Assembly (NCBI GenBank): GCA_029204045.2
Contig: CM055074.1
Coordinates: 17,535,164 to 17,599,163 of the forward strand
Reading direction: 5' to 3'
DNA: 64,000 bases
DNA from: Tillandsia leiboldiana
Taxonomy: Eukaryota; Streptophyta; Magnoliopsida; Poales; Bromeliaceae
Below the pieces are notes generated by a model that was given only the letters and a program-made list of their open reading frames with translations, was not told the DNA's origin and did no database searches. Both the position numbers and the translations under genes were made by a program. Shown one piece after another: positions 11,826 to 23,843 of this stretch (positions are counted from its first letter, which is position 1; the number at the start of each line of letters is the position of its first letter).

Positions 11826-11850
11826 AAAAAACAAAAAAAAAAAAAAAAAA
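11826..11850. repeat. Poly(A) tract
   Basis: An A-run broken once by C, in AT-rich intergenic DNA. It could be the tail of an old retroposon, but no body or target duplication was recognised upstream. Confidence 0.7.
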
Positions 11851-12924
11851 TTCATAGCTAAAAGAGCTCCAAATGTGGAAACACTAATTTGTCCTTTGGA
11901 CCATTTTACTTTTGGTGTGGCAAGAATCGGCAGAAAGGATTTTAATTAATAATTTTGATTATTGCTTCTTCGATCCACTGTAGTTCAACTTCACTTACTG
12001 TCTGCTTGGCCTTTACTGGGGCATAATGCTGATTGGATAAGTGTGTTTGAGTGATATTTTTAATAAATATATTATATAGATTTCTTTCTATAGTAGAAGT
12101 AGAAACATCATATTAATTCTTCTGCTTTTGGATCTCATATTCTTATTTTTTATCTCTGCTCTAGTTAGAACAACATAGTTTTTATGTTTGTCAAGCACTT
12201 TACGGAATTTGACTACCGCTGAAGTTAAAAACAGGCTAAATTAAGCATTTAATCGAAGCTCTCACCCACGTACATTATCAAGCAACTCTTACAAGTTTCA
12301 TTTGGAATTAAAACGGACCCCACGAAGGGCTTCATCCTTCTCAGCAATCCCATGTGAGCAGAGCAGCCTGCTCGGTCAGTCCAATTGCATTACGGGATCG
12401 AGCCTCCTAAGCATACACCGCAAGATAGCCAAGCCTACCAGGCTACGGCTTAACCTAATAATACCTTGTACGTTGACGCTCCGTAAATCTATGCCTCACG
12501 GTCCGCCCGCACATCCCTAGTGCCGCCCCATCACACTTAGCGAGCAAAGCCAACTTACTCCGTACCATATTCTCGACCGACTACATGATCTTATGGCTTT
12601 GCCATGGCGCACCGCGCTGAATATCTAGGCAACCATAAATATTAACACAGTTGACTCAATCTCACTGTGCTTCACTAGCCAATTAGCATCTCCATTGCAC
12701 GATTGCACTCGGTTGCCAACACCCTCAGTCAACCCTCATGTTTCACTTTACGGAATATTCCAACATTGATCACCCACTTTAAGCCCCACATCAAGATTTA
12801 AACAATTGAACCAGCCTCATTCCGATTCATTAGTCAATTGGCATCTTTATTGCACGATCATGCTCGACCTCCAACATCCTTGGCCCAGCTTCTAGGTTTA
12901 CGGACATCAATATGCAACATTGAG
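11851..12924. other. Intergenic DNA, no gene; diverged 98-bp duplication at its end
   Basis: No coding or RNA signal was found. 12672-12771 and 12826-12923 are diverged copies of one block; shared pieces are CAATT.GCATCT, ATTGCACGAT, CCAACA.CCT, TTTACGGA and the CAACATTGA end. 12240-12540 has a different, C-rich composition that I cannot identify. Confidence 0.5.
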
Positions 12925-13932
12925 TGTAACACTCGGGTTTTGTTTTTTCAAAAATTTAAATTTCACACCGGTGATAAATTTTTCTTATGTTATAATTATT
13001 CTTGAATTGAGAATCGGTTGAGCAACCAACGAGAATCATCAAAGTTGATTGCCACATTCGGATTTAGCTGGGGCCAACAAGATGGTTGACCGAGGGTGGA
13101 GTCCGATTGACTGAGCCTGCTGATGCATGGATGTCCTTACAGGACAAGTTGCGTCCTTCCCGACTTCATTCCGCCATCTTGAACCATTCATAGAGAAAAT
13201 TTTGGCGTGCTAGTTGGAGTACCACTCCGACGTAATGAGCTTTCTCTTAGGGATTTTTTTAGGCCATCACCCTCTTGTTCCTCCTCCTTTCGAAGATTAA
13301 GCGAATTTGATGCCTTTTATTTTATGTTATAGTAAAAATAATTTTTGATATATAAATAGTCCGGTTATTATTCTATCGCTAGCACCAAGCACTTTGTGCT
13401 TTCTAAGTTTTCTGCCGTTGGATTTATCCCTTCGAATATTTCCACCCTTTATATCATACTATTTTTCTAACCACGTATTAAACCCAAGGGATCCATGTAA
13501 TAACCCTAATCCTTGCTCGGTGGCGATGATGGATGCGGAGCCACCGATGAGGGAGATGATGGCCTCCACAATTGTGGCTAAGGCGGGGGGAGGTCGTGGA
13601 GATGCTGTGGTAGGGCAATTGACAGGAATTGGGAAGGAAGAGGGAAGAGAAGAGAGGAGAGGTGAGGTGAGGAGAGAAGAGGATAGAAGAGAGAAGAAGG
13701 TAAGAGGAGGAAGGAAGAGTGGGGAAGAAGTTGATTGTATTGCTAATTTCCTGTGTTACATCTTGCTCTCTAAACTATATATATCTATTACATCAGGACC
13801 TGTGTGTAATTATTGAATTGTAGTAGTAGGTAAAAGTAAATATCTAACTAATGGGTCTTGGGCCTCAATTCCCGTATGGGTCGGTCGACTGGGCCACCAT
13901 GGAGGGCTTCACAAGCAATCGGTGGCCCGGCT
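12925..13932 (-). mobile_element. Possible solo or truncated LTR, minus strand
   Basis: TGTAACACTCGGGTTTTG at 12925 resembles the inverse of the common plant Ty3/Gypsy LTR 3' end (CCCGAGTGTTACA), as at 31619. It is followed by T/A-rich DNA, then GA-rich leader-like DNA at 13620-13720. The stretch runs up to where A0 starts. I found no matching second end and no target duplication, so it may be an LTR cut by A0 or chance similarity. Confidence 0.3.
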
Positions 13933-15443
13933 TGTCACGCCCCGGGTGTAAACCAGAACCCGGGCCCGTCTACAGATCCGTTGTGCACACGGAATTTTCT
14001 GCGTACACGAAGCGCCGAAAACCTGCTCAGATATAATATAAGCAATAAAAGAGCACAAGTACAGAGCTGAACTAAAACTACAACATCTCAGACTGAAATT
14101 GAAAATAAAATACAACAGTAATAAGTACAATAAACTCCCAGCTCACCAAAATAGTACAACTAGCTGGCTAAAGCCAGACCCAAAATAAAAAGGAAAATAC
14201 AACAGTCTGAGTGGAGGGTACAACAGTAGTCTACTAGACTCTCAGCCTCACAGGAGATCTATCTACTCAGCGATCCCCTTACCTCGATCAGTCGCCGATG
14301 GCCCAGCCGCTCCCGCAGAAGACTCTGTAAAACAAAGGGGAAGAAGAAGGGAAACAACTATGGGAGTGAAAACCACTGATAAAACCAGTAGCCCCCAGTG
14401 GGTAAATCCTCAAGATCCGACGTACCCACTAAGTCTACAAGAGGCAGAAGGAAGATAAAGTGGTAAGCTAAATGGACTGCTGAAAAGGGAAACTACCACT
14501 ACTATGCCTCTAATGCAGTACTGACTAAAATGACTGTATGCATGCATCAGTAAATAGTAACTGCCCAAATAAACCCAATCAATGGACCAGTAAAAACCGG
14601 TGCTGCCTGCTCTGCCATCATCATCGGGCATGCCAGCCAACGCATAGCGCCGAAGTGATATCACGAACCCAATAACCCACCGGCACTTGCCCGGTACAAT
14701 CGCACACTCCGGAGTGGTACTCGAGGGGAGCTACCCACACGAGTAAAGTAACCATGTCACAAGTATCTCAATATAGCAGGACTGGATCACGACTATGCTC
14801 AAGTTGGAAAATCCATCCACCAAAGAAACCCTAATCCCCAATCTGATACGAAAGTAACCATCCAGTCAACCGCCCAATATCCGCGGTTGCCGCGACACCC
14901 CACAAGTCCAACATCAAGTACAACCTTTCCCCGACTCATCAACCTCGACTACACTATCCTAAACCCCTGCTCGAACCCGAGCAACATGAATCATGTATCT
15001 GGAAAAGGAGAAAAAGAGCAAATATGGTTTCTCCTAAGTCAAGTCCCAATATGATAGTGTAGCGGTAAATAGTGGCCTATCTAGATGTTCATACAAGCAT
15101 GCAAGTGTTCTCATATAGAATAAAAAGAAAAGCATCACGTAGTACTCTCACATAGGCTAGATCATAATGTCCCAACATGATAGTCCATTTTGCATAAAAA
15201 GCTAAATACTAACATGGCATGCGAATGTGTCCCCACAATAGTACTATTCCCACATAGATAGGCTCATAATTAAGATAATCACGTATGACTTTCAATAGGG
15301 TGCCAAATCAATAATAATTTAGGGGTCTCTCTAACAGTCCTAGTGAGCAAGTCGTAAAAAGGGGTATACAACAACCACCCACCTGGAACGCGCAAATCCA
15401 AACTCTCAAAGGCTCATCTCAGTCGAACGGTGGCGGCCAAAAC
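13933..15443 (-). mobile_element. A0: LTR fragment (left part), host of element B
   Basis: It starts TGTCACGCCCCGGGTGTAAA, the inverse of an LTR 3' end, and is strongly similar to the first part of B's LTR (15444 onward): the same GTCCACAGATCCG-like and ACGAAGCGC segments and the CCACACGAGTAAAG block. It stops at AAAAC (15439-15443), the target duplicated by B, and resumes after B at 49726. There is no coding. Confidence 0.8.
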
Positions 15444-18022
15444 TGTCACGCCCCGGGTGTAAACCAGAACTCGGGCCCGTCCACAGATCCGCCGTGCACA
15501 CAGAATTTCCCATGTACACGAAGCGCTGGTAACCTGCTCAGATATAAGAGATATAATAAAGAAGCATAAAACAGAGCTAAACTAAAACTAATACATCTGA
15601 GACCACAGCTGGAAAGTAAAAAGTACAATAAAACTCTCAAAATATACAAGTGTCTCTCCCAGCTCACCAATAAGTACAAACTGCTGGCTAGAGCCAGACC
15701 CAAAATAAACTACAACTGTCTGAGAAATAAAAGGGTACAACTGATACACAACTAAGCTCGCAGTCGGGGTAGATGTGCTATCTAATCCGCTATCCTCTTA
15801 CCTCGATCTGCCCAAGACGGCCCTGCAACTCCTGCAGAAGGCTCTGCAAAACAAAGGGGGAAAAGAAAAGAGGCAATGGGGGGTGAGAACTACTATATGA
15901 AACAGTAACCTCCCCTAGTGGGAAAAGCCTCAAACTCTGATGTGCCCACTAGGACTACTAGAGGCAAAAAGGAGAAGAACAGTAGTAAGCTATAAAGGCT
16001 ACTGATAAAGAGAACTACCACTACTATACCTCTAAATGCAGTATCAAAAGAAATGGCTGTATGAATGCATCAGAAAACCGTATCTGCCCAAATAAACCCA
16101 ATCTAGTGCCACCAGTAAAACTGGTACTGCCTGCTCTGCTGTCGAACTCAAGAACTCAGTAGGGGACCAGCACACATGGCTCGAAATCCCAGGGGACCAG
16201 CACACAAGGCTCGAAATCCCAATAAGATGGACCGGTACCCGTCACGGTCTAAAGCCTACTCCGGAGTGGCACTCGAGGGGAGCGACCCACACGAGTAAAG
16301 TATCTCTGTCATCAGTATCACAAGTATCTCTATATAGCACGACTGGATCATGACTATGATCAAAGTGGAAAAATCCATCCACTAAAGAAACCCGAACCCC
16401 CAATCAATGCAATAATACTCGATAAGTGGGAAACCCCATCCACTAGAGGAATCCTATCCCGAATCTGATGCACAAGTAAACGTCCGGTCAACCGCCCAAT
16501 GTCCGCGGTCGCCGCAACACCCCACACGACCAAAATCTGATAGAGTAATCAATATCTGGCTAACCGCCTAATGTCCGTGGTTACCACAATGCCCCACAAT
16601 CTATAATCGAGTCTAACCTGTCCCTGACTCGATGACCTCGACTACACTATCCAAACCCCTGCTCTAACTCGAGCAACATGCATCTGCATAAAAAAGGGGA
16701 ACAGCTAAACATGGTATCTCCTAAGTCAGATCCCAATATGATAGTGCAGCAGAAAAAGGTGGCCTATCTAGATGTCCATACACGCATGCAACTGTCCCAA
16801 GGTAATAGTAAATACAATTATCAACTTTCTAGTGGTTTATATAACAAAATATTCCATCTCTAAATAAACAATCTCACATGCAGACTCATCACTAGAGGAA
16901 TGCCCTTTAAACTCAAGAAAGTATGCAAATGTTATCCCAAGGGCTCAATTAAGATATTACCAAAAAGGAGATTACTCTAATAAGCCTAGTGGGTAATCAA
17001 AAGTAGGAGGTTCACAACAACACCCACCTCGAACGCTAAACCCTGTCCAAAAGTGAAGTCCTCGCTCAGACCAAATAACCGCCACAACACTGTTCACAAT
17101 TACCCCAAAACATACAATTAAACATACAATTACACTCAAGAACATGCTGTCCAAATACTAAAAGTCCAGATTTGTGCCATTTTTACCTGCGAGTTCTGCT
17201 CGAAAAATTTCAGAAAAATTACCACCGCGATCGTCGCGACGAGCCGATCGAAACGACTACCCGCACGTCCCAAACCGAGCTTTGTACATCAAGATAAAAA
17301 TCCAACAAGGGAACCCTCTCAAAAGAAGCCTGTACAGAAATCTGTAGCACCTAACTCTGGAAAAAAAGATTTTTCACCTTCGGAGAGAACACAAAAAAAT
17401 CCAGGAAAATTCGAGGATTCTCCTTGCAGTGTGTAGATGCAAAACGACTACTGGCACGCCTCCATCCGATGTCTGTGCGCGAAGATATCGCCGAAATACC
17501 AAGGCGCTGTCCAAAACTCCGCCAAAGAAAAAGGGTCAAAAGAAAGCTCGGAAAACTCCAAGATAAACTTAAAAGGAGGGGGAACTTAAAACACAAAAGT
17601 TGTAGCCCTACCTGTCGTGAATCCAACGGCGCAAGAATCGACAAAAACAGAGGTCGGAGTGAGCCGGGGGAGTCCTCGCACCAAAATGCGACGGAGAAGG
17701 TCACAAATGAACGAGCGTCGCGCCGCGCCATAAAAATGGAAACCTTGAAATGCGTGCCACTAAAAATCCCAGGAATCCTCTGAAGGGTGTAGCTCTGGCG
17801 GAGGAAGAAAATCCCTGAAGAACTCACTGTGAGAAACCGGACAGGAAAAGAGTTCCAGGCTGATCTTCGGGCCCTATTTATAGGCCCACGAAATCATTTC
17901 GGGAAATGACTTGGGTGTCCCCGGATTCGGGCGCTCGACCAGGTTTCGGGCGCCCGAATCCAGCGGCACAACGCACCGCAGGGGAGCGCCCGAATCTCCC
18001 CTGGGCTAACACGTGTCCCGCC
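15444..18022 (-). repeat. B left (3') LTR, part 1
   Basis: This is the R/U5 side and part of U3 of B's 3' LTR, cut by C at 18022/18023. It contains the inverse TATA box TATTTATA at 17875-17882 and the palindrome TTCGGGCGCCCGAA at 17945-17958. The 18018-18022 CCGCC is C's target site. The remainder of this LTR lies at 29375-29856. Confidence 0.93.
17875..17958 (-). promoter_or_regulatory. B left LTR promoter: TATA box plus upstream GC palindrome
   Basis: On the minus strand TATAAATA (17882-17875) is preceded about 60 bp upstream by TTCGGGCGCCCGAA, with further CGGGCGCTCGA and GAGCGCCCGAA copies beside it. The right LTR has the same TATA at 49092-49099, but its palindrome is changed by one base. 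This is the expected Pol II promoter of the LTR. Confidence 0.65.
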
Positions 18023-19377
18023 TGTCACGCCCCGGGGTCGGAACTGCGACCCGGGCTCGCTAACAGATCCGCCATCTGTACGGAAACTGCCGTACAGACG
18101 AAGCGTCTAACCTGCAAAAAGAATCAACTACAGTATACAGATGTCAGAGCTGAAAGTAACTACTAAAAACTGAAAATAATACAATATCCATCTCCCAAAT
18201 ACGATCGTATAAAAAGTCCTCTGATACAAAACTCAAAAGGGAGATATCTCGAATAAAATACATCGGTGTACAAGCTCTCAAATACAAAAGTATCCTCACT
18301 ACATCAGTCTCTCAAACTGTAAAGTAAAGTACAACTCTATACCTCACAACAAAGGTCACTCAACAGAGGAAAAAGAAGTAAACTAATCTACTGAAGCTCT
18401 CATCTGGAGGGGTACCGCTACACTCCAACGACGGGTAGGGAACTAGCTCGTGACTCCCTCGCCTCGGTCAGAAGGATCAGCAACTGGAGCAACAGGAACA
18501 GGAGAAGAAGTTCCTGGGGAAAAAGACACCACGACGGGTGTGAGAACTACTTCCCACAGTAGTTCTCAGTGGGTGCCGTCAACAAGCCCAACGGTCTGCC
18601 CACCAAGTCTACTAGAGGCAAAAGATAACAGCGCAATGAAATCTGAACAAGAAAAGCTTGAGCTACTCTACAGCTACCATGCCTCTATCTAGATGCTCAA
18701 AAAGTGGAACAGATGAAAGTAAATGTGACCACACGCACCCAAGGTGCTCAATCGACCCAATCGAACTGACTGCCTCATATTGTCCAGTCAAGCCTGCGCC
18801 TGTCGACTAGGAACGCACCTGCCCACTACCACACATCCACATGAGGACGGGATTCACGTGGGGCGTCCTGTCCGACTAACTCACCCCTCGCGCAAAACTG
18901 CCTCAACAGGCCCATCGTTGCATCCACTGCGAAAAACTGCCTCAACAGGCCAACCATCGTATCCACAGCGGCATCTCAGGGACGCGACTCCAACTGAGGA
19001 AAACGGCGCGGCATAGAGTATCAAACATAGGCATAAGCAGGCTATAGTCTCTTACGGCTTTTTGGTGTTGGCATATTTCGTGAGTCAAGTCAGTGAGTTG
19101 AGTCGGAGTCTTAAAGGGATCAAATTGTCAATCAGCAATCAAAGACTTAGAGAAGATTCAACAAGAGCTCAAGTTGACACTCAGTGTCTTGAGTCTTGAA
19201 GATTGAAGTTGAAGATTTGTGGATCAGTTACATCAATCTCAAGAAGAAAGTATTCAAAAGGATCAGGTATGGTTAACTAAATAATTTTGATGATCCGAAT
19301 ACTTTCTTATAGTGTAGAAACACTTGGATGAATTTTTAATTGCATAAAAATCAAAAACTGGACATGGGACATGTTCA

Positions 19378-19606
19378 GGATCCGGATCAGACAGTCCAAT
19401 CCGGATCCCGAAGGGTGCTTGTTCATTGGCAAATCCGATCCGGATCAAAGGTCATTTCGATCCGGATCCCGAACATGGGTTTTTGCTGGAATACATGAAC
19501 GATCCGGATCGGGCATTTCAATCCGGATCCCGAACCCTGTTTTTCTGGAATAGCCTGACTCGTTACGACGATCCGGATCACAGTAAATCCGATCCGGATC
19601 GCCGTC
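19378..19606. repeat. Clustered GATCCGGATC palindromes in the Copia LTR U3
   Basis: GATCCGGATC or AATCCGGATCC recurs about eight times in 230 bp just upstream of the LTR's TATA box, embedded in a longer diverged repeat (CATTTCGATCCGGATCCCGAAC against CATTTCAATCCGGATCCCGAAC style). The copies are spaced about 20-65 bp apart. Confidence 0.8.
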
Positions 19607-19929
19607 CTGAAAATTTCCAGATAAGGTAAGTTTTTGATTCTTATCTCATTCCAAAGGTTTCTAAACTATAAATAGACATTTAGGGTTTCTCAAAAACGTG
19701 GGGAGCACGGCCGATCAATTGATAAAACACTTGAGAGCAACCCTAGAGGCTAGGTTTTTATCGTTCTTCTTTATAGCCTCTTTTAGGTCAATTCGATGGT
19801 TCTTTCAAGAACATATCTTTTGTCGAATTGATCTAATCTTTGCTTAGAGATTTTTCCCATGGATCTTCATTGATAATCTAAGTAAAGGATCACCATCGAA
19901 GCCAATATTCTTACCGGCTGAGTTTGCGT

Positions 19930-20035
19930 CGTGGATTCGACGTGGCATCGTGGATTCGGTGTGCTAAAGGCGTTTCGTGGATTCGAAACGTGTGCTCGTG
20001 GATTCGAGTGGCGTTCGTGGATTCGAACGTGTGCA
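19930..20035 (+). repeat. Short repeats of GTGGATTCGA downstream of the Copia TATA
   Basis: CGTGGATTCG recurs five times in about 105 bp, each with a different short spacer. The last copies are flanked by inverse pieces (GCGTTCGTGGATTCGAACGT). Confidence 0.75.
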
Positions 20036-20054
20036 GTGGACGTGCAATCGTTGG

Positions 20055-20256
20055 AGCGCAAGGTCCGAAGAAGTTGAAGGAGGGGTTAAATCCGTGGAGA
20101 CGGTAATCACCTTGTTATTCTTCTTTTCTTAGTGGGTTGTTATTGCGTGGACATCCAACCGGTCAGCGCAAGGTCCGAAGAAGCTGAAGGAGGGGTTGAG
20201 TCCGTGGAGTCGGTAATCACCTTGTTATTCTTCTATTCTTAGTGGATTGTTATTGC
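20055..20256 (+). repeat. Tandem duplication of about 111 bp in the Copia LTR
   Basis: GCGCAAGGTCCGAAGAAG starts at about 20055 and again at about 20166. The two copies stay alike through GGAGGGGTT, CGGTAATCACCTTGTTATTC and a TTATTGCGTG end. Confidence 0.8.
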
Positions 20257-21249
20257 GTGTTGGTCCCGTGGTTTTTCTCCTGGATTGGAGTTTCCACGTA
20301 TATCTCGGTGTGCTGTTTTTATTTTCCGCATTGGTTTTTATTTTGCACTGAGATTTGGTTTTATAAGTATTACACCTATTCACCCCCCCTCTAATTGTTT
20401 GATAGTATCTATTTAGATCCTTGTGGATCCTATAAAAACCTACATAGTCAAGATCCACGCTCACTCTCAGAACGGTAGGACTCAAGATCCCCAAATATCT
20501 CGCACAACAGTCGGAGCACTCTCGACGACTCAGCTGATCAGCTCACACGAAACACGAGACACTAGCCTCTCCAACAGCTCGCAGCACAAAGCACACTGGC
20601 TGGAGGTACTCCACAGCCAGGAACGACCCACAACTCAGGCTAACAATACTGGTCGGACAACACTCAACGACCTGGGACCACCGTCAACCAAAACGGTTCC
20701 CAACAACACTGACCGGAAGATATTCGACGGCCCAGGACTACCGTCTGCTCAACGGCTCCCTCCCACGACAGCACAACAGGGATACAAGACCTCCCGGGAC
20801 TACCGTTTAGCCAAACGGCTCCCGGCACAGATAAGCAACCCACTACACTACCAGACTCCACTCTGCTCCCAAGCACGAGTGCAAATGCATCCCACACTAA
20901 AAGAAAGTCCCGACCTCTCGGCCCACTACCCGGGCGAGGATAACACTATGTCCAGGAATAGAAAAACAGTGTGGGTGTCTAAACATAAATAACCCTAGCC
21001 CAAGTGAGGGTTTTCTACTGGTCTGGTTACACATGCAACATATGACGGGGGTGCTAGGTCAAGTTCCAAGATAACTATATTAACAGATGATAAAAGGAAT
21101 AACAATTCCTACAATCTAGCATGCTACACAAGTAAATAAACTATCATGCATAGTCCTACATCAGTAGAATTACTGTAAAGTCCATAAAATTTGGAGATAA
21201 GGCAACCCACCTCGATTTGCCACCAATTGCTTGTAGACACTTGCAATTG

Positions 21250-21600
21250 GCCTCCACGCGATCCGCACGAAAAAAACGAAGCACGGTGCCGAAACCCGCA
21301 TGCAAAACGGAGTCCGCACGCAAAACGGTGCACGGTGCCGGAGACCACACGCGAAACGGAGTCCGCACGCAAAACGGTGCACGGTGCCGGAGATCGCACG
21401 CGAAACGGAGTCTGCACGCAAAATGGTGCACGGTGCCGGAGACCGCACGCGAAATGGAGTCCGCACACAAAATGGTGCACGGTGCCGGAAACCGCACGCG
21501 AAACGGAGCACGGTGCCGAAATCTGCACGCAAAACGGAGTCCGCACGCAAAACGGTGCACGGCGTCGGGGACCGCACGCAAAACGGAGCACGGTGCCTAA
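21250..21600. repeat. 49-bp tandem array in the C left LTR
   Basis: The unit is about 49 bp, built from two halves of the type CGCACGC(A/G)AAACGG joined by GTGCACGGTGCCGG. There are about six full units, with shorter ones at the edges. The same array is present in the right LTR at 27795-28180. It explains overlapping His/Arg/Cys-rich open frames on both strands; none looks like a protein gene. Confidence 0.85.
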
Positions 21601-22781
21601 CACAGATAAGAGCAAGAGGGTCAATTTACTGTCCAAAAGAACGCCCCAAACTGTGCTAAAAATACCATAAAAACAAAGTGCGGGAGCAACCTCGACCGCG
21701 CCGCGCCGCCCAACTGCTCCGTTGGAACACCTTGCACGCTCCACGAGATCCACAGCGCACCGCCACATCCCCCAAAAATCTCCTCCTCACTCCCTCTCTC
21801 GCTCGGGTTAAGAAGGAAGAAAAGAAAGAGGAGAAGAAAAGGCGCGGGGGAGAAAGAAGAAGAAGAAGAAAAAGAAAAAGGGGGAGGAGGTTCATGGACC
21901 CGGTCCACGGACCCGGGTCCACGGCGGCCACCAATGGGAGCCACCAAACCGCGGTCCACCAGGCCGGGGCGCGTGCATCGGGTCCACGCACGCGCCCCGC
22001 CGCCACGTGGCGCGCAGCAACGCGCCCGCCACACGGGCGCGTTACACCAGCGCCACCCCAGGCGCGGGACACCCGCGCGCCACACGGGCGCGTGCCCCTG
22101 CGCCCGCGCGGGCGCCAACGGGGGGCCGCCACGTGGCGGCCCCTGCGCTGACCCGCAGGCGCGCGTTCCCAACGTGCGCCAAACGCGCATTCCCGCGCTG
22201 TACGCGCCTGCCGCGCCCTCGGGATCCGCGCCACACCGCCTCAAAAAACATGCAACTCAACCGGGCTCCAAACCAAACAAGTAAATAGTCCAATCTTAAC
22301 GATTTCGCGCGCTGAATCCAAAAACGATGTCTGATTCTCCAAATTCTCAACTGAAAATTTGCTGAATGCCCCCGGATAGCCCACTTGATCCGGTTTTCGC
22401 ACCGGGTCCAAATTCTGAAGTTCGATTTGCCAAATTCCAACTCTAAAATTTTCCGAAGGCAACCGGAGAGGTGAACTTTTATCCAAACTTCGCCCGGAGT
22501 CCAAATTTGACATCTGCGTCGCGCGAAATCACCCCTAAACACCCGACGGGTCCTCCAATTTCCCACGGGATCTCCTTTTTAAGCCCGAAGTCCAACACTT
22601 GTGTCCAAATTGCACGCAAACACCACCGACACACCACGCAGGCCTCCAGTGATGCAACTAAATCCCAAATTGCAACACAAATCCATTTCTCGGGCCCGAC
22701 ATGCGCACAAACACTCCCAACGGCCACAAAAAGCTGCCCAACAACCAGCAAACCCTACGCGGGGGATTCCGGGACCTCACA

Positions 22782-23540
22782 CTCTCCCCCACTAAAAGAA
22801 AGTTTCGTCCTCGAAACTAGATCAAGTCCATCGTGAGCCACAAATACAACGGGTAGGTATACATCAATACGCCTCCAGCTCCCGAAACACCACTCGCTCT
22901 CCATGATTACTCCTCAACAACAACAACAACAAGTACGGCATGGCCCAATGTGCAATTCTCTCATCTCTCGAGCCAGAAATTGCAACAGGCGTCCCTCGCA
23001 CTCCAACAATCACAGATCTCAAAGGGGCAAGCAAATCACGGACGAGGAAAAACACATCACTCCTGAGCTGAGACGTGAAATACCCAAGGGGCTCCAATAA
23101 GAGGCTGGGGGAAAACGGAAATAACCACTAGTGCAACACGCACCAAACCACATCATGGTGCCAACCTCAACAAGGCGACCCGAAGCATACCCTCACAATC
23201 ATCCAATAAGGAAAGGAATCCAATAAGCTGGGGTCTTCACTCGGTTACTTCCCAATCTAAAACCACCCGAGTGGACTACTCAACTGCAGGCTAACCTCAA
23301 AAGGGATCCTCAAGATACACAATTTCATGCCACAGTTGGTCACTCAGCACGCTATCATAATCCCAACGGACCCACGGGTCGAAGTCGATCCCTCAACTAA
23401 TAAAGAACACCCTGACGGGGACCAAACCGTCGGTGAACGGGACTGAAAACTGGCTCGCAAGGCGATCATAAAGCTGATGCCCAAACTCGCGGTCAAAAGT
23501 CCGAAGCATCCAAAAACTCTCACCGTTGTGTACCTACAAC
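22782..23540 (-). other. C interior, 3' part: polypurine tract and non-coding spacer
   Basis: Reading minus, AGTGGGGGAGAG at 22794-22782 is the polypurine tract directly before the 3' LTR. Next to it lies AAACTTTCTTTTAG, a segment also seen beside the D and G tracts (GAAACTTCTTTT-like). The rest shows no retrotransposon domain. Confidence 0.7.
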
Positions 23541-23820
23541 GTGGCATCACTGCCGTGCACCAACAGCGTGGCATCACCACCGTGTATCAACGGTGTGGCA
23601 TCACCACCGTGCATCAACGGTGTGGCATCACCACCGTGTATCAACGGTGTGGCAACACCACCGTGTATCAACGGTGTGGCATCACCACCGTGTATCAACG
23701 GTGTGGCATCATCACCGTGTATCAACGGTGTGGCATCACCACAGTGTATCAACGGTGTGGCATCACCACCGTGTATCAACGGTGTGGCATCATCACCGTG
23801 TATCCACGGTGTGGCATCAC
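23541..23820. repeat. 27-bp tandem array, 11 copies
   Basis: The unit is close to GGCATCACCACCGTGTATCA plus ACGGTGT, with a few substitutions. The length is a multiple of three and holds no stop in most frames, which makes repetitive open frames on both strands (nine-residue repeats). It lies directly downstream (minus strand) of the protease remnant, where RT would be expected. Confidence 0.9.
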
Positions 23821-23843
23821 TCAAGCATCAAGGTCTCAGATCC

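Larger units (their letters stand above)
19050..20444 (+). mobile_element. Copia-like solo LTR, 1395 bp
   Basis: The same site in C's other LTR (26980) is uninterrupted. Here it is split with a 5-bp duplication TAGTC (19045-19049, 20445-20449). The insert starts TCTTACGG and ends CCTACA, so the expected TG start appears mutated. A TATA box (TATAAATA, 19667-19674) and a near-end ATTCACCCCCCCTCTAATTG segment are typical of plus-strand Ty1/Copia LTRs. There is no coding. It is probably the product of LTR-LTR recombination. Confidence 0.8.
18023..22781 (-). repeat. C left (3') LTR, split by a Copia solo LTR
   Basis: It runs from TGTCACGCCCCGGGGTCGG to a GACCTCACA end. Without the insertion (19050-20444) and one target copy it is about 3.36 kb, near its partner's 3416 bp. 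It includes the 49-bp repeat array at about 21250-21600, a GA-rich tract (21805-21890) and a very GC-rich segment with CGCGCC-type inverted repeats (21890-22220). The long open frames across the last two are composition effects. Confidence 0.9.

Noticed and set aside
13394..13816. 140-codon plus-strand frame
   Set aside because: No recognisable domain; its Glu/Arg-rich end is a GA tract and it overlaps a possible LTR.
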